Origin: Balanoglossus misakiensis
Lineage: Eukaryota; Hemichordata
Direction of reading: 5' to 3'
NCBI GenBank assembly: GCA_040954595.2
Contig: CM082594.2
Coordinates: 2,542,001 to 2,606,000, forward strand
DNA: 64,000 nucleotides
Under the pieces are notes generated by a model. That model was not told where the DNA came from. It ran no database searches and saw only the letters and a program-made list of their open reading frames with translations. The position numbers were made by a program, and so were the translations under genes. Shown one piece after another: positions 44,801 to 60,100 of the stretch (positions are counted from its first letter, which is position 1; every line of letters begins with the position of its first letter).

Positions 44801-47800
44801 TCTGCTTTATCTACGCAGGTATTGTTATATCCTTCTTCGCATTCGTTGATATCTACAATGTCGAGGGCCGGAAATCAAGGGATAAGAATATGAATTTTTA
44901 TCAGGTCTTAAGAATGGCTGCTTTGCGTTCAGTGCCTCGTTTTCAAAATGCATTTTTTAAGAGAGAGAGAGAGAGAGTCGGGCTCACTCTGGTTAAGTTA
45001 ATCTGACAGTTTACACGTGACTTTATTATCTGTTGGCTTTGAATCTGTTTTTACCTTCACAAGCTGTCCCATTGCCGCTGTAACCAACTTCACAAGTGCA
45101 ACTGAAGGTTCCAGGTCCATTAAAACACTCTGATTTTGCATCACAGTTGGCAGCCCGTGTGTCGGTAATTGGCAATGCACATTCATCGATATCTATGAAC
45201 AAGTAAGCCACCATTAACATCAAGTGTGTTGCACATGCATACTTATAGTGATGAATATCAAGTGGGTCAGTCCAACCACAGTCCATATGTGGAATTTGCA
45301 GCGGGTGCTTGTAGATAATGTATTCATGAGGTATGAAAAGTATTTGACGAGATGCATACTTGTATAGACCGTGTCAAGAATGGAAGAGCACTCTTTCGAT
45401 CTTCTTAATAACAAGTTAATAAAAGTTTATGTTTTTATTCAAGAGCAACTGTCATACACGGAAAGGTGTGTTGTATATAGTAATTTGTGAATTGAGGCTA
45501 ACTAACCAGGCGTCAATTTCTCGGTGAAATGCACTACCTGTCCAAGGTGTATAAGACATGTACTATGACACAGTGGAGAATTAAAACATATCTGCTATCG
45601 ATAACTACGCATAGATAATTTAATTTGTATAGTGACAAATCGGGACACTGAGCCCTTAGCTTTTCGTTGTTGTGGTTTGTTTTTGTGCACGAGGGACTTT
45701 GCGATAAGGCCACTTTCTTACCATAGCACATGCGGCCATCCCCTGAAAATCCTGGTGGACAACTGCAGGTATATGAACCGTTTGTGTTGCTACACAAGCC
45801 GTAATCTGTATCACACATGTGTTGTCCCGTGCCACACTCGTCAACGTCTACGGAACGAGGAATATAGACATTAAACATGTATTAACAAATTACATTTGTA
45901 TCACAAATCACGGTGCATAAACGTATGCCTACACCGATGGCTACTGTAGTCTACTGTGACACTTTAAATGAGATACTAAGAATTTCTTAAAACCCGTAAA
46001 GACAAACTGTTGTGACCATGATCATGTTCGCTTTTGTACACATACGACATGAGGTCTTTCAGGTTTTACTGACCTTGGCACACTGTGCCATCACCACTGT
46101 AACCTTTCCTACACGTGCAGTTATAAGATCCTTCCAAGTTGGTACAATCTGCGTTGTCATCGCAATCGCCATTTGAAGCTGCACATTCATCGATATCTGA
46201 ATATAAATTGAACGAGGTTCTCAATGATAGCATGACGTCACAAGTGAGCAAGCTATCCACTGGACAATGATAAAACATGCTATTTGATTGCCATCAAAAT
46301 TAAACTAAAAATCAAAGATGAAAATTAAAAATGAAATAGAAAGTTTCAGGTTTACTCACCAACGCAAAGAAAGCCATTCCCTGTATAGCCATCGTTACAA
46401 ATACAAACGAATGATCCCTCTGTGTTGTTACAAAATGCACGGGCATCACAAATCTCGATGTCACTTTCACATTCATCTATATCTGTAATGTTGAAACAGA
46501 ATATGGTAAACTGAAAATGCTGGGGGAGATGAAAGCGGTTCTTTGTCACTAGGGCTGTATTCACAAACACCTCTGGAGGGGGGTGGGAGAATTGAGGGGG
46601 GTTTGAAAAAAAAATTAGGGTATGTAAGGGGGGATTTGAAATAATTTAGGGACTGAAAGGGGGGACTTGAAAACTTTGAGGACTAAATATTTATTTTGAG
46701 TCCACAAAAATGCAGTTTTGAACCCCACAAATTTTTCTAATGTGGGAGGGGACACCTCCTCCCACACCCACCCCCGTCATTCATCAACACCTTTCAATCA
46801 TTGACTGGTTTATCTAGTGTCCCAGGAGAGGGGACCTGCCCCCCCCCCCCCAATGCTAACTTTGAGCGCCGACGGTTACATTTGTCCTCCCCAACATACC
46901 GGTAGTTGAGTTAATTTGCTTTTGGGTTCATTAAAATGCAGCTTTGAGCTCTGTATTTTATAACATTTTCTTACGTGGGAGGGGGACAACCCCTCCCATA
47001 CCCACCCCCTTCACTTCTCGGTTTACAATGTCTGCCAACACAGAATACATATAAACAATGTTCAGTTTTAATACCCACTGATGAGGGAAAACATCAGTTT
47101 CAACTTCTTTTCATAGGAACGCTTTTCTTTTTTACAAGATAGATGGGTGATGCAGTTCGGAAGAGGGGATTTGAAAATATTTCGGGGGGCATGTGAAAAT
47201 TAACCGTAAAAAATTGAATCCCCCCCCCCCTCCAGAGGTGTTTGTGAATGCAGCCAAAGAACTCCTAAGTACGATGAGTCTATTCCATTGTGAGTTTCCC
47301 TTGCACACTAAATTGGGACACGAATTGTTAACAAATCGTCAAATTTTACATACCTTCACAACCTGAGTCCATACTTTCGTAGCCAGTCATGCATATGCAA
47401 GCAAAGCCACCCAACGTGTTGACGCACATTTCACCAACGGAACAGTCATGTTGAATCGACTCATGGACGCACTCATCAACATCTGCGGTGGCAAATCAAA
47501 GACATGTTAGATATTCCGCGGTATAAATTGGGGGGGGGGACTGTTCGGAGATGGTGTGGAGGAAAATATTCTTCTGCAGTGCCTTGGGGAAAAGAGTGGA
47601 CTGTCAATCGAAAAAAATGTTGCAACAGCAGCTGAAAAAAGGCTTACCTACCCAAATTCTCTACCCCCTCTTCCAGATATAAAAATGGTTTCCCCCCCTA
47701 ATCTTACCGGAACATGTCCTATCATCGGATGTCAATTCGTATCCTTCATCACATTCGCAGTAATATCCAGGTGTGGCGTCAATGCATTGTCCTTCGCAGG

Positions 47801-50789
47801 TTTCGTCGTACATGGTGTTCGTGCACTCGTTGATTGCTAAAATCAGAAGTGGCCACATTATACATGAAGAGTTTAAAATCATTTCATGACACGCCAGCAT
47901 GCAGTGATGATGGTCGAATAGTGTACACAGTAGTCAACACTCACTGGTTTTGCCGATATAAATATCACAAACAAATGGTACTTATTAAATCTGCTCAATA
48001 TCATATATCCAGGTTAACATATCAATTAGTCTAATATGTGGTTTCATCATACATACGTATGCACACAGTGTTGTCCATAGCACTCAGCGTATATCCCCGA
48101 TCACAATAACAAACCGTGGCCATATCACCATTCACGTAGCAGGTACCATTGCTACAAGGGTCTGAGGAGCATCTGCTAGTGTCGTCCACTGAGGATTAAA
48201 AATAGTGGATTTGAGGTCACAATGCAACAAATGAAAATACACCAACTGGTAAAACGTGACTCAGATTAATTGTATAGAGTGTTATGGTTATTTCTCAAGT
48301 TCTTGTTCAGTGACCACTTCGAAGCGATATTACATTGTGTCACCGAGATTGCAATATGGGTCGTAAGTTCTACATATTCCCTGATATTGCTTTTACGGTT
48401 CTCTGAACACACAGGGGCCGAAATATTGAAGAACCCGACAAGGAATTTGTGACCGAACTGCTTGTCTGGGAAGCACCTGCAAGTATTCAAGTGGTTCATG
48501 TACTTCTTGCACCGAGAACCAGACCTTGCACTTCAAGGGACCAATGGCAGCCTCCGTTATACATTACAATGTTTGACGCATCCCTTACCTGTACAATTGA
48601 ACCCATCTGATTCAAGATGGAATCCATCCACACAGCTACATAGGTACGGAGGCAAACTGGTGTCACTACCGTCGGTGTCATTGCAAAGCTGCGAACATGT
48701 GTCTGTTCCGTACGTGCATTCGTTGATAGCTGGAGTAAAGATGAGTTACAAAATACAATAATGGTATGTTTCATCACAATTTTACAATAGAATCCGACAG
48801 ACCAACTTTCAAAGCAAAATTTCCATTTATTTCCAAGAATAAATCTCGAAAGAAATATCCCCAGCAGTTCTCGAAGACAACAACCCTGTATACCCCCAGA
48901 TATGACTTTCCACCAATCGAAACTTCGTGCAGCTCTGATACTCAATGGTTATGTCTTTGGTGAACCAAATGCCACCCCGTGTTCTATGCTTGTTTTGAGT
49001 AACTGGTCACATCTATAACCACACGTTATCGTTTATTTCTAGTGCTACAAGAACATGTGATAAAAGCAGAGGATTATAGATCTTACGGTCGCAGTTCAGC
49101 CCGTTGGAGTTCAGAAGGTATCCTTCTGCGCAGAAGCACTGGTAAGCACCTATCGTATTCGCACAGTTCTGCTCACAAACATCATCGAGGCATTCGTCTA
49201 CATCTAAAACACAAAGCAAAAAAAATTTCAACAAATGTACCAAAACCATGAATGAAATGCATTTCGTGTTATCAACGTTATCACTGAAAAAACGACATTT
49301 AGCAATAATAGTCGCTATAGACCAGGACAAGTGGACATCAGTCGACACCTATGCTGAAGATGCTCATTGTAATTGTAGGTTTTCCGGTCTTTGCGATATC
49401 TCGTGAGACATGGTTAATTTCTGTAGCAAAGATTTGTATGAAACTGAAAGTGAAGAGTATAACAAAAAATTGTAACTTTTATTGTAACCGTTAGATAGAT
49501 ACCCCCCCCCCCTCATATAAACTGCCTAGCCACGCGAGATCTCGCAAAGTCTCGTGGAGTTCGGAGTCGTAGCAGACAAAGCTGATACAAAATAAGAGTC
49601 CATGAAAAAGTTATTCACCTGCGCAGTCAGTACCAATTCCAGAATATCCGGGGTTACAGAGACACTCGAAGCCCCCAAATGTGTTTTCACAGGTAGCATC
49701 CATATGGCAATTGTGTCGGTCCTCAGCGCATTCGTCAATATCTGAAACAAACAAACAAACAAACAAACCATTCAACTGTTTGTACAAAACAGGTTTCATA
49801 CTATACGGTTAATGCGGGATGTCTCGGAAAAATCAGAACTAATGTGTTAATGAATTCGTTTTAATTAGCTCATAAATCTGTATTGAAAATACGTAAGATT
49901 CCACGAAGGCTATATAGTTAAATCTGTATCATCCCGTACATACTCTTTGTAAGGTGTCTTACCTAAACACACCTGGCCGTTTCCACGGTAACCGTCTCTA
50001 CAGGTGCATCTGTATGAGCCAGGGATATTTTCACAGTCTCCATAAGGCGAGCATACGCCAATGATATTGTCTGCGCATTCGTCAACATCTTGAAATTCAA
50101 CAGCAAAGGCATTTAGCAGATAAGAAAAACGATGTCTTAAATACGAGCCTTCAACTTCTATTCATAAGCCAATATTAAGTAAGATTTAACATAGTGGTTT
50201 GATATCATTTGATGACATCTTACCTTCACAGTACGTTCCGTTATCTGTGTAGCCATTTGCACAAACGCATCGGTAAGATCCAATGGTATTTACGCAGTCA
50301 GATCCCAGATTAGTACATTCATGATTCCCGATATCGCATTCATTCGTGTCTGAGGAATACGAGGAAAAATAATGTGTATCGTGCATGTTTAGATAATGCT
50401 TGGGTACATGACCATACATATTCGCCCAGGTGTACTCACGTGGACGCAAAAGCAGACAAAAGCATAGAAAACAGAATGATAGACTAGTAAATCAAACCTT
50501 TCCGCGTCTGCCTTACCTTCGCATGTTTTGCCATCCCCGAAATAGCCATCCTTACATATACATGAGTAACTACCGTCAAGTTCAAAGCAGTCAGCCCTTC
50601 GCACGTGACAGTCGTTCAGTGTAAAGTCACCACATTCCTGGATGTCCCAACAGCTGACCCCATCTCCCGTCCATCCTTCATCACACTGACATTCAAACGA
50701 ACCCTGGTTGTTGTTGCAAGTGGCATGGGGATTGCAGTTGTCAGTTTGTCTCTCACATTCGTCAATATCTGTCAAAGAAACCAAATAAA

Positions 50790-50853
<64 letters not shown>

Positions 50854-51050
50854 CTAAATGTCGCTATAAAACACATAGACAAACCATGTCACACTTACCT
50901 GAACAATCAATTGCCCCAATGTCGAATTCGTAACCATCCAAACAAGTGCACTTGTAACTTCCCACAATGTTTGTACATGCTGTGTTTTCACCACATGGAG
51001 AATCAAAACATTCATCGACATCTACAAATAGATGAATGAATGAACGAACG

Positions 51051-51127
<77 letters not shown>

Positions 51128-54100
51128 ACTAACAGTAGACATCTTTACAGCATTACACCTACTCTTAAACGAAAGTTTATGATAAATTCTACTGCACTCC
51201 GAACTATATTTGTATGATTGTCTTTTTGCAATTCATGTTGTAAAGAGACTTCTAGTCGGTACCTTCACATAAAGTTCTATCTCCAATGACGCCCACGTAA
51301 CCGTCATTGCAACTGCAGTTGAATCCACCCTCAGTATTGAAGCATGTTGCTTTCTGGTGGCAGTCGTCGATGTTTTCAGCGCATTCATCAATATCTGCAA
51401 TAACACAAATGCCTCGTCACGAAATTAGACACCACATATAATACACTTGGACGTTAAAAAAAATCCTTGTATGAGTCAAACTTTCGTTTAATCGAAAATG
51501 ACATCAGAATGTGCTATAGGCCTACTGTGGATAGGAATGTTACCTGAACAGCCTTTGTTGTCCCCATCACGACGATAACCTTCGAAGCAACGACACACAT
51601 AACTTCGGAGAGTGTTTTCACAGACCTGATGACAAAACGGTTGTTCGGGATCGAAATCTCTCTTCTCTTCGCACTCGTCAAAGTCTGAAAATACGAGAAA
51701 CAGTTTGGAACCTTTAGCTTAGAGGATCGATTTCCACGTAACTTGGAATTCTTTAACAGATATGGTCCAATAGAAGTACACATTATACTTACCAAAACAT
51801 TTCGTGCCATTTCCTACCAAACCAGGAGGACAGTCTCCACATTCAAAACCAACGCCCTCACCAGGTGTTTTGTTGGTACAATTCACTCCTGGGAAACAGG
51901 GGTTATCCAAGCAGGCGTCGTATTCCTCCTGACAGAAATCGCCAGTGTAGCCAGGTGGACATATACATGTCACGACCTAAAATGCAAAACAACCAGCAAC
52001 ATAATTTTGAGGAGCAACTGATTCGTTTGCACACGCTGAGCCAATTACAACTTCAATCAGTCAAGTGTGTTTTTAAGTGGAAACATCATGACCAGCATGT
52101 ATGTTTTGGGTTGATATTGGACATGGAATATTGTGAAAATGATAAATTGTGAGAGCCTGAGTCAAATTGAGTCCTAAAATGCACCTACCGCAAATTTGTC
52201 ACTATTGATGTCGTAGCCCTCCACTGTCACATTGTAATTACAGCTACCGCCATTTTGACATTCACATACTTTGATAAGTGGTACTACGGCTGTGCTGGCC
52301 GTTCCATCAGTGACGATAATTGAGACGTTGACCATCTCTTTATCTTCGGGTGTCCATGTGAAATGCCCGTCTATAATGAAAATTGGAAACTTCATTTGCT
52401 ACTTGGGTTGGGTTGGGTTGATTGTTGAAACAAATCACAATTTGTAGTTAGGCACGATTTTCGGCCATCTTAATTTTCTACCAAAATCATAGTTACCCAT
52501 TACTCTTCGAGCAAAACAGTTAAATTTGTGGGTTTGAATTCTACTCAGCCTTGGTTAGACTAATCCCATTTTGTGTGCGTTCGTACCGTTAGCGATTTGG
52601 ATCGACAAGAAAAACGAGTTTGTTATCTGTTTCTTACCTCCAGAAATAGAAGCCCCTCTGACGTCATCCGAAAGTTTGAATTCTATAATGTCTCCAGGAT
52701 TCGGATCGCTTGCATCCAATTGAAGTGTCACAGATTTGTTGACTTCTGCCTCTAATATTAAACTTCCATGAACTGTGACATTTGGAGGGAAATTATCTAA
52801 AAGAAAGGGATAGACATTATGATTCCGAAGCAATGTTATGTTAGCAAGCATAGAGAAAATGGTCTACATTGCTGATCAGTTAGAACATAAAATTCAAACT
52901 GGACAAACCTAAATCAGCCTGTTGTCGCTTTATTTGTGTGGACGAGTTCTTGGTCAGTAGTCCAATCTCTTCTCTCTCAGTTGCCAAAGAATCGAACAGG
53001 CATTGCTGGTCATCGCCGCAGTTTGATTGGATTTTAGTTAAATATGCTTGATCGTCTTCGGTGTACTTCTCGATGAGTTCATCTAAGAATTTAGGCACGA
53101 AGTCTGGTTCGTTGTAGTCCGACCACGACTTGCCCTCTTCGTACCAAAAGAGTGAATCCTCGGCGGTTACATTCCCTACATTAAGCGAAGTTGAGAAACA
53201 TTGCGATATAACATTACATGTATTCACATGGTGTTATCTACGTGTTTTGAATCCTGAGCTCGTTTATAGCGCATTTTATTCTGTTTGGGCACTTTGGTTT
53301 GGAACAAACACCCAAGAAAAACCCAAGCTACTCATGATGCAAATGCCAAATAGATTACTCACATTGTTGTCCGAACTCGAAATATTCAGCATCGGTGAAA
53401 TTGTCGCCACTCGGTTGTTTGAACGAACCATCAGGTAGCTTGAACTCCCGTGACTGGTCACCATCCCAAAATCCTGTGATATTAAGACGTGGATGAGAGA
53501 TGTCAAACATCTTAATATTGCAAATAATGTGGCATGAACAAACGGGTTGCATGTTAAACAAATGTTGGCTGTGTACATAATATTATCAACTACATTTCCT
53601 TATGGTTGATTTGGCAATAATCATACCATTTTGTAGAAAATGAAACAAACCATTGTGACTGTCACTCTTTTCATAATCTTTGAAGTTTGCGTCACATTTG
53701 CCTCCGTCAGCCTGACACCAGACTTACAGATCCATGTGCCTTTAACAGCTTTCTTCTACCAATAAAGCATCATGGTTTTCTTCATTCCAGCTTTCATCGG
53801 TGCTACTCGTATGTACCTGCGTACTTACCCAACAAGCCGGAAACCCGACCTTTGAACTCATCTGGTGCGGAAAACAGTACGTCTAGCATTTGCTCCGCAA
53901 TCCCGATTGATACCGCGATTTTCGATGGAAAAGACACCACCAATCTGACTTTTCCACTTGCACCGGAAGAAGAACCATCTTCTTTCAACAACAGTGAGAC
54001 GTTTGTTCCATTGGGTGAGTACGCCTCTGTGCAGGAAAGAAACAATTTGTCGCTTACGAGCATTTGAGCATTGTGAACAAGAAGAAACTGCAGGTTGATA

Positions 54101-57100
54101 GAATTACTGAAAAACTGTTTCAGGTCTCCAAGCTCCATGTTGATTCACGTTGAATCATGTTATGTTATTTTCCAACAGAATCTCCTCCCGTCACCTATAC
54201 TTGGTGCCGATTCATTCATCAGAAGGTAAGACCTATCACGGTGCCATATATGCAAATTACACACGTCATATTATCTGTCCATGGGGTTAAAAATCAACAG
54301 GTGGCTATGTAGGAAGTGAAAACTCACGGTCATCCAGGAACGTTTTGTTAAAAGGCTCTCCATCAATCCGTATATCGTAATCAGTACCGTCTTCTGTCAG
54401 CTGAACGTGAACCTAGTCAATGTAAAAACCGTTAATTAGGCAATTTATGACATATTTCATATACTGTCGTGATAGTAAGATCATGTATGTGATAAATTCA
54501 GGCAGTGAAGGAATTTGCTTGTTGTGTACATTGAAAATAATACCCCACCACTCTACCAGGAGATAATACTGACCAAAATCACTCAAATAAAACAGGTTAG
54601 TTTCCTACGCAATGTTGCAAAACGTACCGTGGAACTGTTCTCCTCTTTGGCAGCAAATGCCACAAAGACAGTGGCGTCGCTTTCCGTGCCGTTCTTTGTT
54701 TCGGCTCTCGCAGTCCTTCCTTGTAGATTGAAGACGTCATCGTCGACTTTTACCAGTGTGTATTCGCCATGTCCGTTGAATGTGTATGAAACGCCATCAA
54801 GAGTTGTGATGTGGGGATCCCCAAGCATCCAACCTGCATTCAGATTGCGGATAATACAATGTTTCACCCCCTGTTGACATGTTCGTAACCACTAGTAATT
54901 TGTCAAAGGGCTGTCCCCCTTGCCAGAGTGACCCCCCCCCCCAAAAAAAAAAAAAAATCTGGCAAACGGAGTCAATCTACCTGTTAATGCCATCTTCGAT
55001 GGAACACTGAATAATTATAAAATAACATCACTAAACCACTTCAAGGAAAAAGTACACCCCTTATTTTATTCATCCATAATCACTTACCCCATATTGGAGG
55101 AAAATATCCGTCACAGGTGCCTGGTGGTCTTTTCTCAGAATACAAGTCACAGAAATACGGATCTCTTGACTTTTCGCAGCAGTAATACCGTGGATACAAA
55201 TCGTCATCTGCATATCGCAGAAACAGATGGACAATGAAAATAACATGACATGACACAAAAACAAAGCATACATAATTTAACAACATAGCATGGCATAACA
55301 AAGCATAACAGCATGACAGTACATAACATTTTGCATGGCGTTACGTTTATATTTCGCCTTTATTGGTGTATTCGTCAACAGTACATCGAGGAGATATAGC
55401 CGAAGATATGACCTGGACCTGAATGTCACTGAAGGAGACACATGAGCGTCGCGGTACAACATCCAGTCCAAGGCGAGACAGTATGCGGCAACGCCAAACC
55501 GTGAGTACACGATGATTTCAAACTAACAAATTTTAATGAGATAACTATTTATCTCATGAACGGTCTGTTTACAGATTGAACAGCAGCGTGCAAAACAACG
55601 GTCTCGGCGAAGGGTCAAGAAAAAGTGACAAAGGACTATCAAAGTCATTTTAATCCTTTTGACAAGACACCTTGTCAATGGTTCTCCGCTGAGACACGTT
55701 ATTCCATCAGGGCCCTGAGGATTGACAACGCAAACAGCAAGCCTTTAAAGGGAAAAAAGTCTCCCCCTCGCTGACCTTTTTCCATTAATTATATTTGATA
55801 CAAGACACCGTCTATGTTATTCTACATGTAGATATATAGTGAATCAACGTTCGACAACACTAAACTCCCATCCCACTTGTAGACACAAGAGTGAAAAACT
55901 CGCCAAAATGAATAATCGGTCTCTACTATTTATTCATTTTTGCGAGATTTTTACTCTCATATCCTACAAACGGGATGGAAGTTGTGTGTGGTCGATCGAA
56001 CGTTGAATCACTTTATTTCCACATGTAGAATAAAATAAACGGTGTCTTGTATCAAACATAATTAATGGAAAGGGGGCAGCTAGAGAGAGACTTTGACCTT
56101 TTAAGGTTTATCGTTGACATTAAAAGCGCTTTTTCTTTGTCGGATTTGGTTGATGATACTTACTTAACCAAAGTGTGTATCGATACCAGTCAAACCATCT
56201 CCACCACAAGAAGCGCCCAGAAAACTGCCAACGTTCCATGAAACTACTGTCCCACGCGTATCTGCCGTAGCCTTCGACAAGAGTGTGATCGGACCGGTAC
56301 CTACATCTCTGACCTGCTCCGAAGAAATTCGGAAAACTCGACTGAATTGTAAAACTGCGGCCTGCAAAGAAGCAAATGGATTATTGTTGAGTGCGGATGA
56401 ACCGGCTGATTGGTCTTGCTTCGAAGTTGCAGATATATTATTTTCATGGAAGAACGCGCAAGAACAAAGCCTGCAGCAACCTCTAGCAAAGAATGTAATC
56501 TTCACACAACAAATGTTGTATTTTTGTACATGGTTTGGATTCTTACCTCGTCGACTGTTGATCCTCGATAGTAGATTGGAATCAACTTCATGATCCCTGA
56601 AGTTTCTAGCAACCTCTTCGTCGCCATCGTTACCCCCGGCGAAGGAACTGTCTTGCCGTCCCTGTCCAAATCCACACGGACAAGTTCCCAATCCCCAGCT
56701 CCAAGTGTCCGGGTGTGGTTGTCGATGATACCACTCGAGACAATACTTCTTCGGGTTCACGGTGTATCTGTAGTGGTTTTCTACGCGGAATATCCACCTC
56801 CCCTTCTTATTTGTGTTCCCGTTATACTGATCAGGTCGGTATTTTTGACCGAGCGAAGCCAGCTCTGATTTCTGTACGTTACAGATGTAGTGATATTTAT
56901 AGGAGCTCCAATAGTAGCTGTAGATTCCATGGTAACCGATGATGACGTCGTTGTTCTCGCGCACTCTGTAGTTCCACTTCATTTCGTCCTCCATGTAGTT
57001 GACGACCACGAAGCCGTAGATGCCGTCTGTTACTAACGCTGCTTGGAAGGTGTTTGTCTAGTACATACAAGCAAAGGTCCAGATTCTTTATCAAATATTC

Positions 57101-60100
57101 GTTTATCAAACACAGAAGCAGATTAATGCAATGTAGACTATCGTGGCCCCTACACGTCAATGATAATTTATTATTTTGAAAGTTAAACTTTTATTTTTAT
57201 AGACAATATCTTTTCCCAAAAAGTAAACATTAATTTTGGTGGCGGCAACTAATTTTGATGGACAAAACGTTTTGATTTTGACAGTAAAACTCTAATTTTA
57301 CTTTGCACAAATCTTATTTAAGAGAACAAAATTTTAATTTCCGAAGGTCAACTTTATTTTTTTCATGAATGAAAATTTAATTTTTTTTCTTCAAAAAATA
57401 ACCTTTAAACACTCGAGATGAAATTATCTGTACTCTATGGAAGTAGACTGTGTACTTTTAAGTCAAATTAGCCATGTGTTTCCAAATGTACCCATTATCA
57501 CAAGTGACAAAAATATGTCACCAAACAGTGCGTGCCATATGTGAAATACTAGTACATACATGTGACTTCGTGTAGGCCACAGGTACAGCAGGCACTTGAT
57601 GCCAAGTTATTAACAGCATCCACTCGGCTCTGAAGTTGTAAAATCGCGGATCAAAATAATAATACCAGTCCCAGTACCAATGCCAGTAATACTTGGTAGG
57701 ATGTGGATAGGCCTGGTTGTTGTCTCTGACATATTTACTAACTCGGTCCAACATTTCGTGGTCTTTGTCAGTGGCATACTTTCCTGGGCTGCGATCATAG
57801 ACCTGTGCGAATTGAAACTATGCTTTTAAGTTCATAAATGTATTACATTTTTATTGATCCTGTCTTGGAAATTTCAAATGTCAAAATCACTGGCATATTT
57901 AATTATTCTTGTGTAACAATAGGTGTGAATCGAATGTGCTGTATTGAATTATTCGAAGTGTTATGTAAACCAACAAAACCTTATAGCCTGACAAAATAAA
58001 TGCATTAGGAACGCTATGATATTATCTGCACAGAAAACAATTTCACTTCCAACATGAAGAAATGCCAAAAGTAATAGGTGACAATTCCACGGACAAAAGC
58101 AACCTTGTTTTGTGAGTCAACTTTGTATATACATACATGGTAGAAGACTTCGCCCACAGTTGGGTCGGAAACATCGACATCATCCCAAAACACAGCCACC
58201 ATGGGAATAGCGAGGGAATCATTGTAAGATTCAAATCCATTCTTGAAAGGATTCGGGAAAGAGTACTTTTCATCGTTCGTGTTTTTGAACACAACCAAGC
58301 CATTATCGGTGAACTGTGTAAACAAATTAGGATATTAAAAGCGTGCTGAGGAGTCACAACAATTCAAACCCTCACAGAAAAAAAACGCGTTAAAATTAAT
58401 CTAGGGATAAAATGAATGCACACAAAAAATGTCAATACCTAGCTTTCATCATAACATTATAATTTTCAGTGAGTAAGTTGGACAGGTTTGCATCATAGTT
58501 GAATTTTGGTCAGTCAGTCAGTCAGTCAGTAAGCTATACTTACGTATATGTTGCTGTAGAAGTTTCCCCAGAATGGGAATCCTGTCAGATATGTTATAGT
58601 TTCACTGACAAGGTCAAATGAAGGTCGCGGAGAGGCATCGTTGTCGTAGCGTTCACGTAGCTGTTGGTCTCCTTGGTCTCTCCCGAAAGGAAACATTATA
58701 ATCTCTGAAATGTAAAATTCACAGACAATCAAATCAACAGACAATAACTCCCATCCTAATTGACTGGCAGTCTTATACGATTGACAGGCCTAGCTATCAC
58801 AAAGGAATGAAGACCTTCATAGCATGACATCATGAGTGTTCAAAGCTAACGAAACCTACCTTTACAGTCAACTCCATCACCTCTGTATCCTTCCCTGCAA
58901 GTACAGTAGAAACCACCAACTGTATTGGTGCAATCTGCATTCACGTGACAGTTATGCAAATTTTCTTCACATTCATCCGTATCTACATATAAAAAGGGCA
59001 ATTTTAATTGTCTTTGGGTGAGTGAACAAACCAGTGTTTGGAAATTTAGCCTTAACGTATAGCGTGCCCTGACACTCATTGCAGAAGACCAGTTTCATAT
59101 CAGGAAACACACTCTGAGAGTGTCTTTGAAGTCGTGGACAAAGCAAAGTCAGTGAGACAGCAATATACTCCAAAACAAAATGACCAGTTAGGTTTGTTTC
59201 GTTTCTCTTACCAATGCAGGTTTCATTGTCGTCTGCAAGGTGGTAACCTTGGCGACAGAGACAGTAGTAACCTCTGGAGTCTTGTGTTCGATCTACGTTA
59301 TGACATTGATGCTGGCAATTGGCGACGCCATTTTCGCATTCGTCAACGTCTGTAAAATTTAGCGAGAAAAAAAAGATTTATTAGTCTTTGCCAGTTTGGA
59401 GATGATAGCATTAGTTCAATATCTCAGCTTGTGTTTTCTGTGAATTTTGATGTCTGCAAAGGATAACTGTGTTGTGTTTTAAGGATCGTCCTGGTGTGGG
59501 AAATATCTCACTTGTTTTTGTCAGAAAGGGCAAACATGTTCACTATAATAAGGGCCACCGCAGCAATGTTTTCAGAGTTCGTGTTTCACCGACCTTCTCC
59601 GCAGTTTGTACCAGTCCAGCCTTCGTCACATGTGCAATTGTACATGGCTACCAATTCAATGCACTGTCCGTGGATGCATGGACTCGAATCACAATCCCAT
59701 ATATCTGGAATAGAGGTGAAAGCAAATTAATTAGTATCCTTCTCCCATAACCCCCTTTACCGTTCATGCAACATACACCCATCGGAAATCATGGAGTCAC
59801 CTGTCCATTGCAAGGATATGTTTAGACCCGCAAATTGGCCTCTATACAAACTCGTCACACGTCATGGCTTCCATTTTCTTGAATTAGATCCGGCTCAGTT
59901 TCCCTTTGCAATACACTGGCATTACAATACATCTGCTAGTGTGCGTATATAATTAACATTAATCCCTTTTAAGTCCAAACCTATTAATTTCTATGGTGTA
60001 TGATTGGTCCTCTAAAGAGGGTACTGGGGATGAAAGGGTTAAGGTTCTAACCTCCTCTCCCGGTGTCATCAACAATCCCCCTTCTATTCATCTCTTACCT

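Larger units (their letters stand above)
42630..51980 (-). other. MUC4-like gene: second EGF array
   Basis: Exons at about 51787-51975, 51542-51686, 51263-51394, 50898-51022, 50515-50769, 50223-50352, 49964-50090, 49619-49742, 49085-49203, 48589-48730, 48056-48189, 47708-47837, 47353-47484, 46360-46483, 46073-46199, 45723-45850, 45055-45193, 44601-44855, 44167-44413, 43773-44032 and 42641-42762. Most begin with DIDEC or DVDEC (calcium-binding consensus) and hold six Cys; four exons carry two modules. The first (51787-51975) is a laminin/TSP-type pair with [12 protein letters not shown]. Calcium would stiffen this array into a rod. Confidence 0.85.

Noticed and set aside
49385-49560. Short inverted similarity (CTTTGCGATATCTCGTGAG versus CGAGATCTCGCAAAG)
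   Set aside because: Too short and imperfect, with no target duplication; not enough to call an element.
56168-56360. Alternative frame over the AMOP exon that stays open with the upstream exon
   Set aside because: It ignores the splice phase; the phase-consistent frame gives the AMOP motifs ([17 protein letters not shown]).
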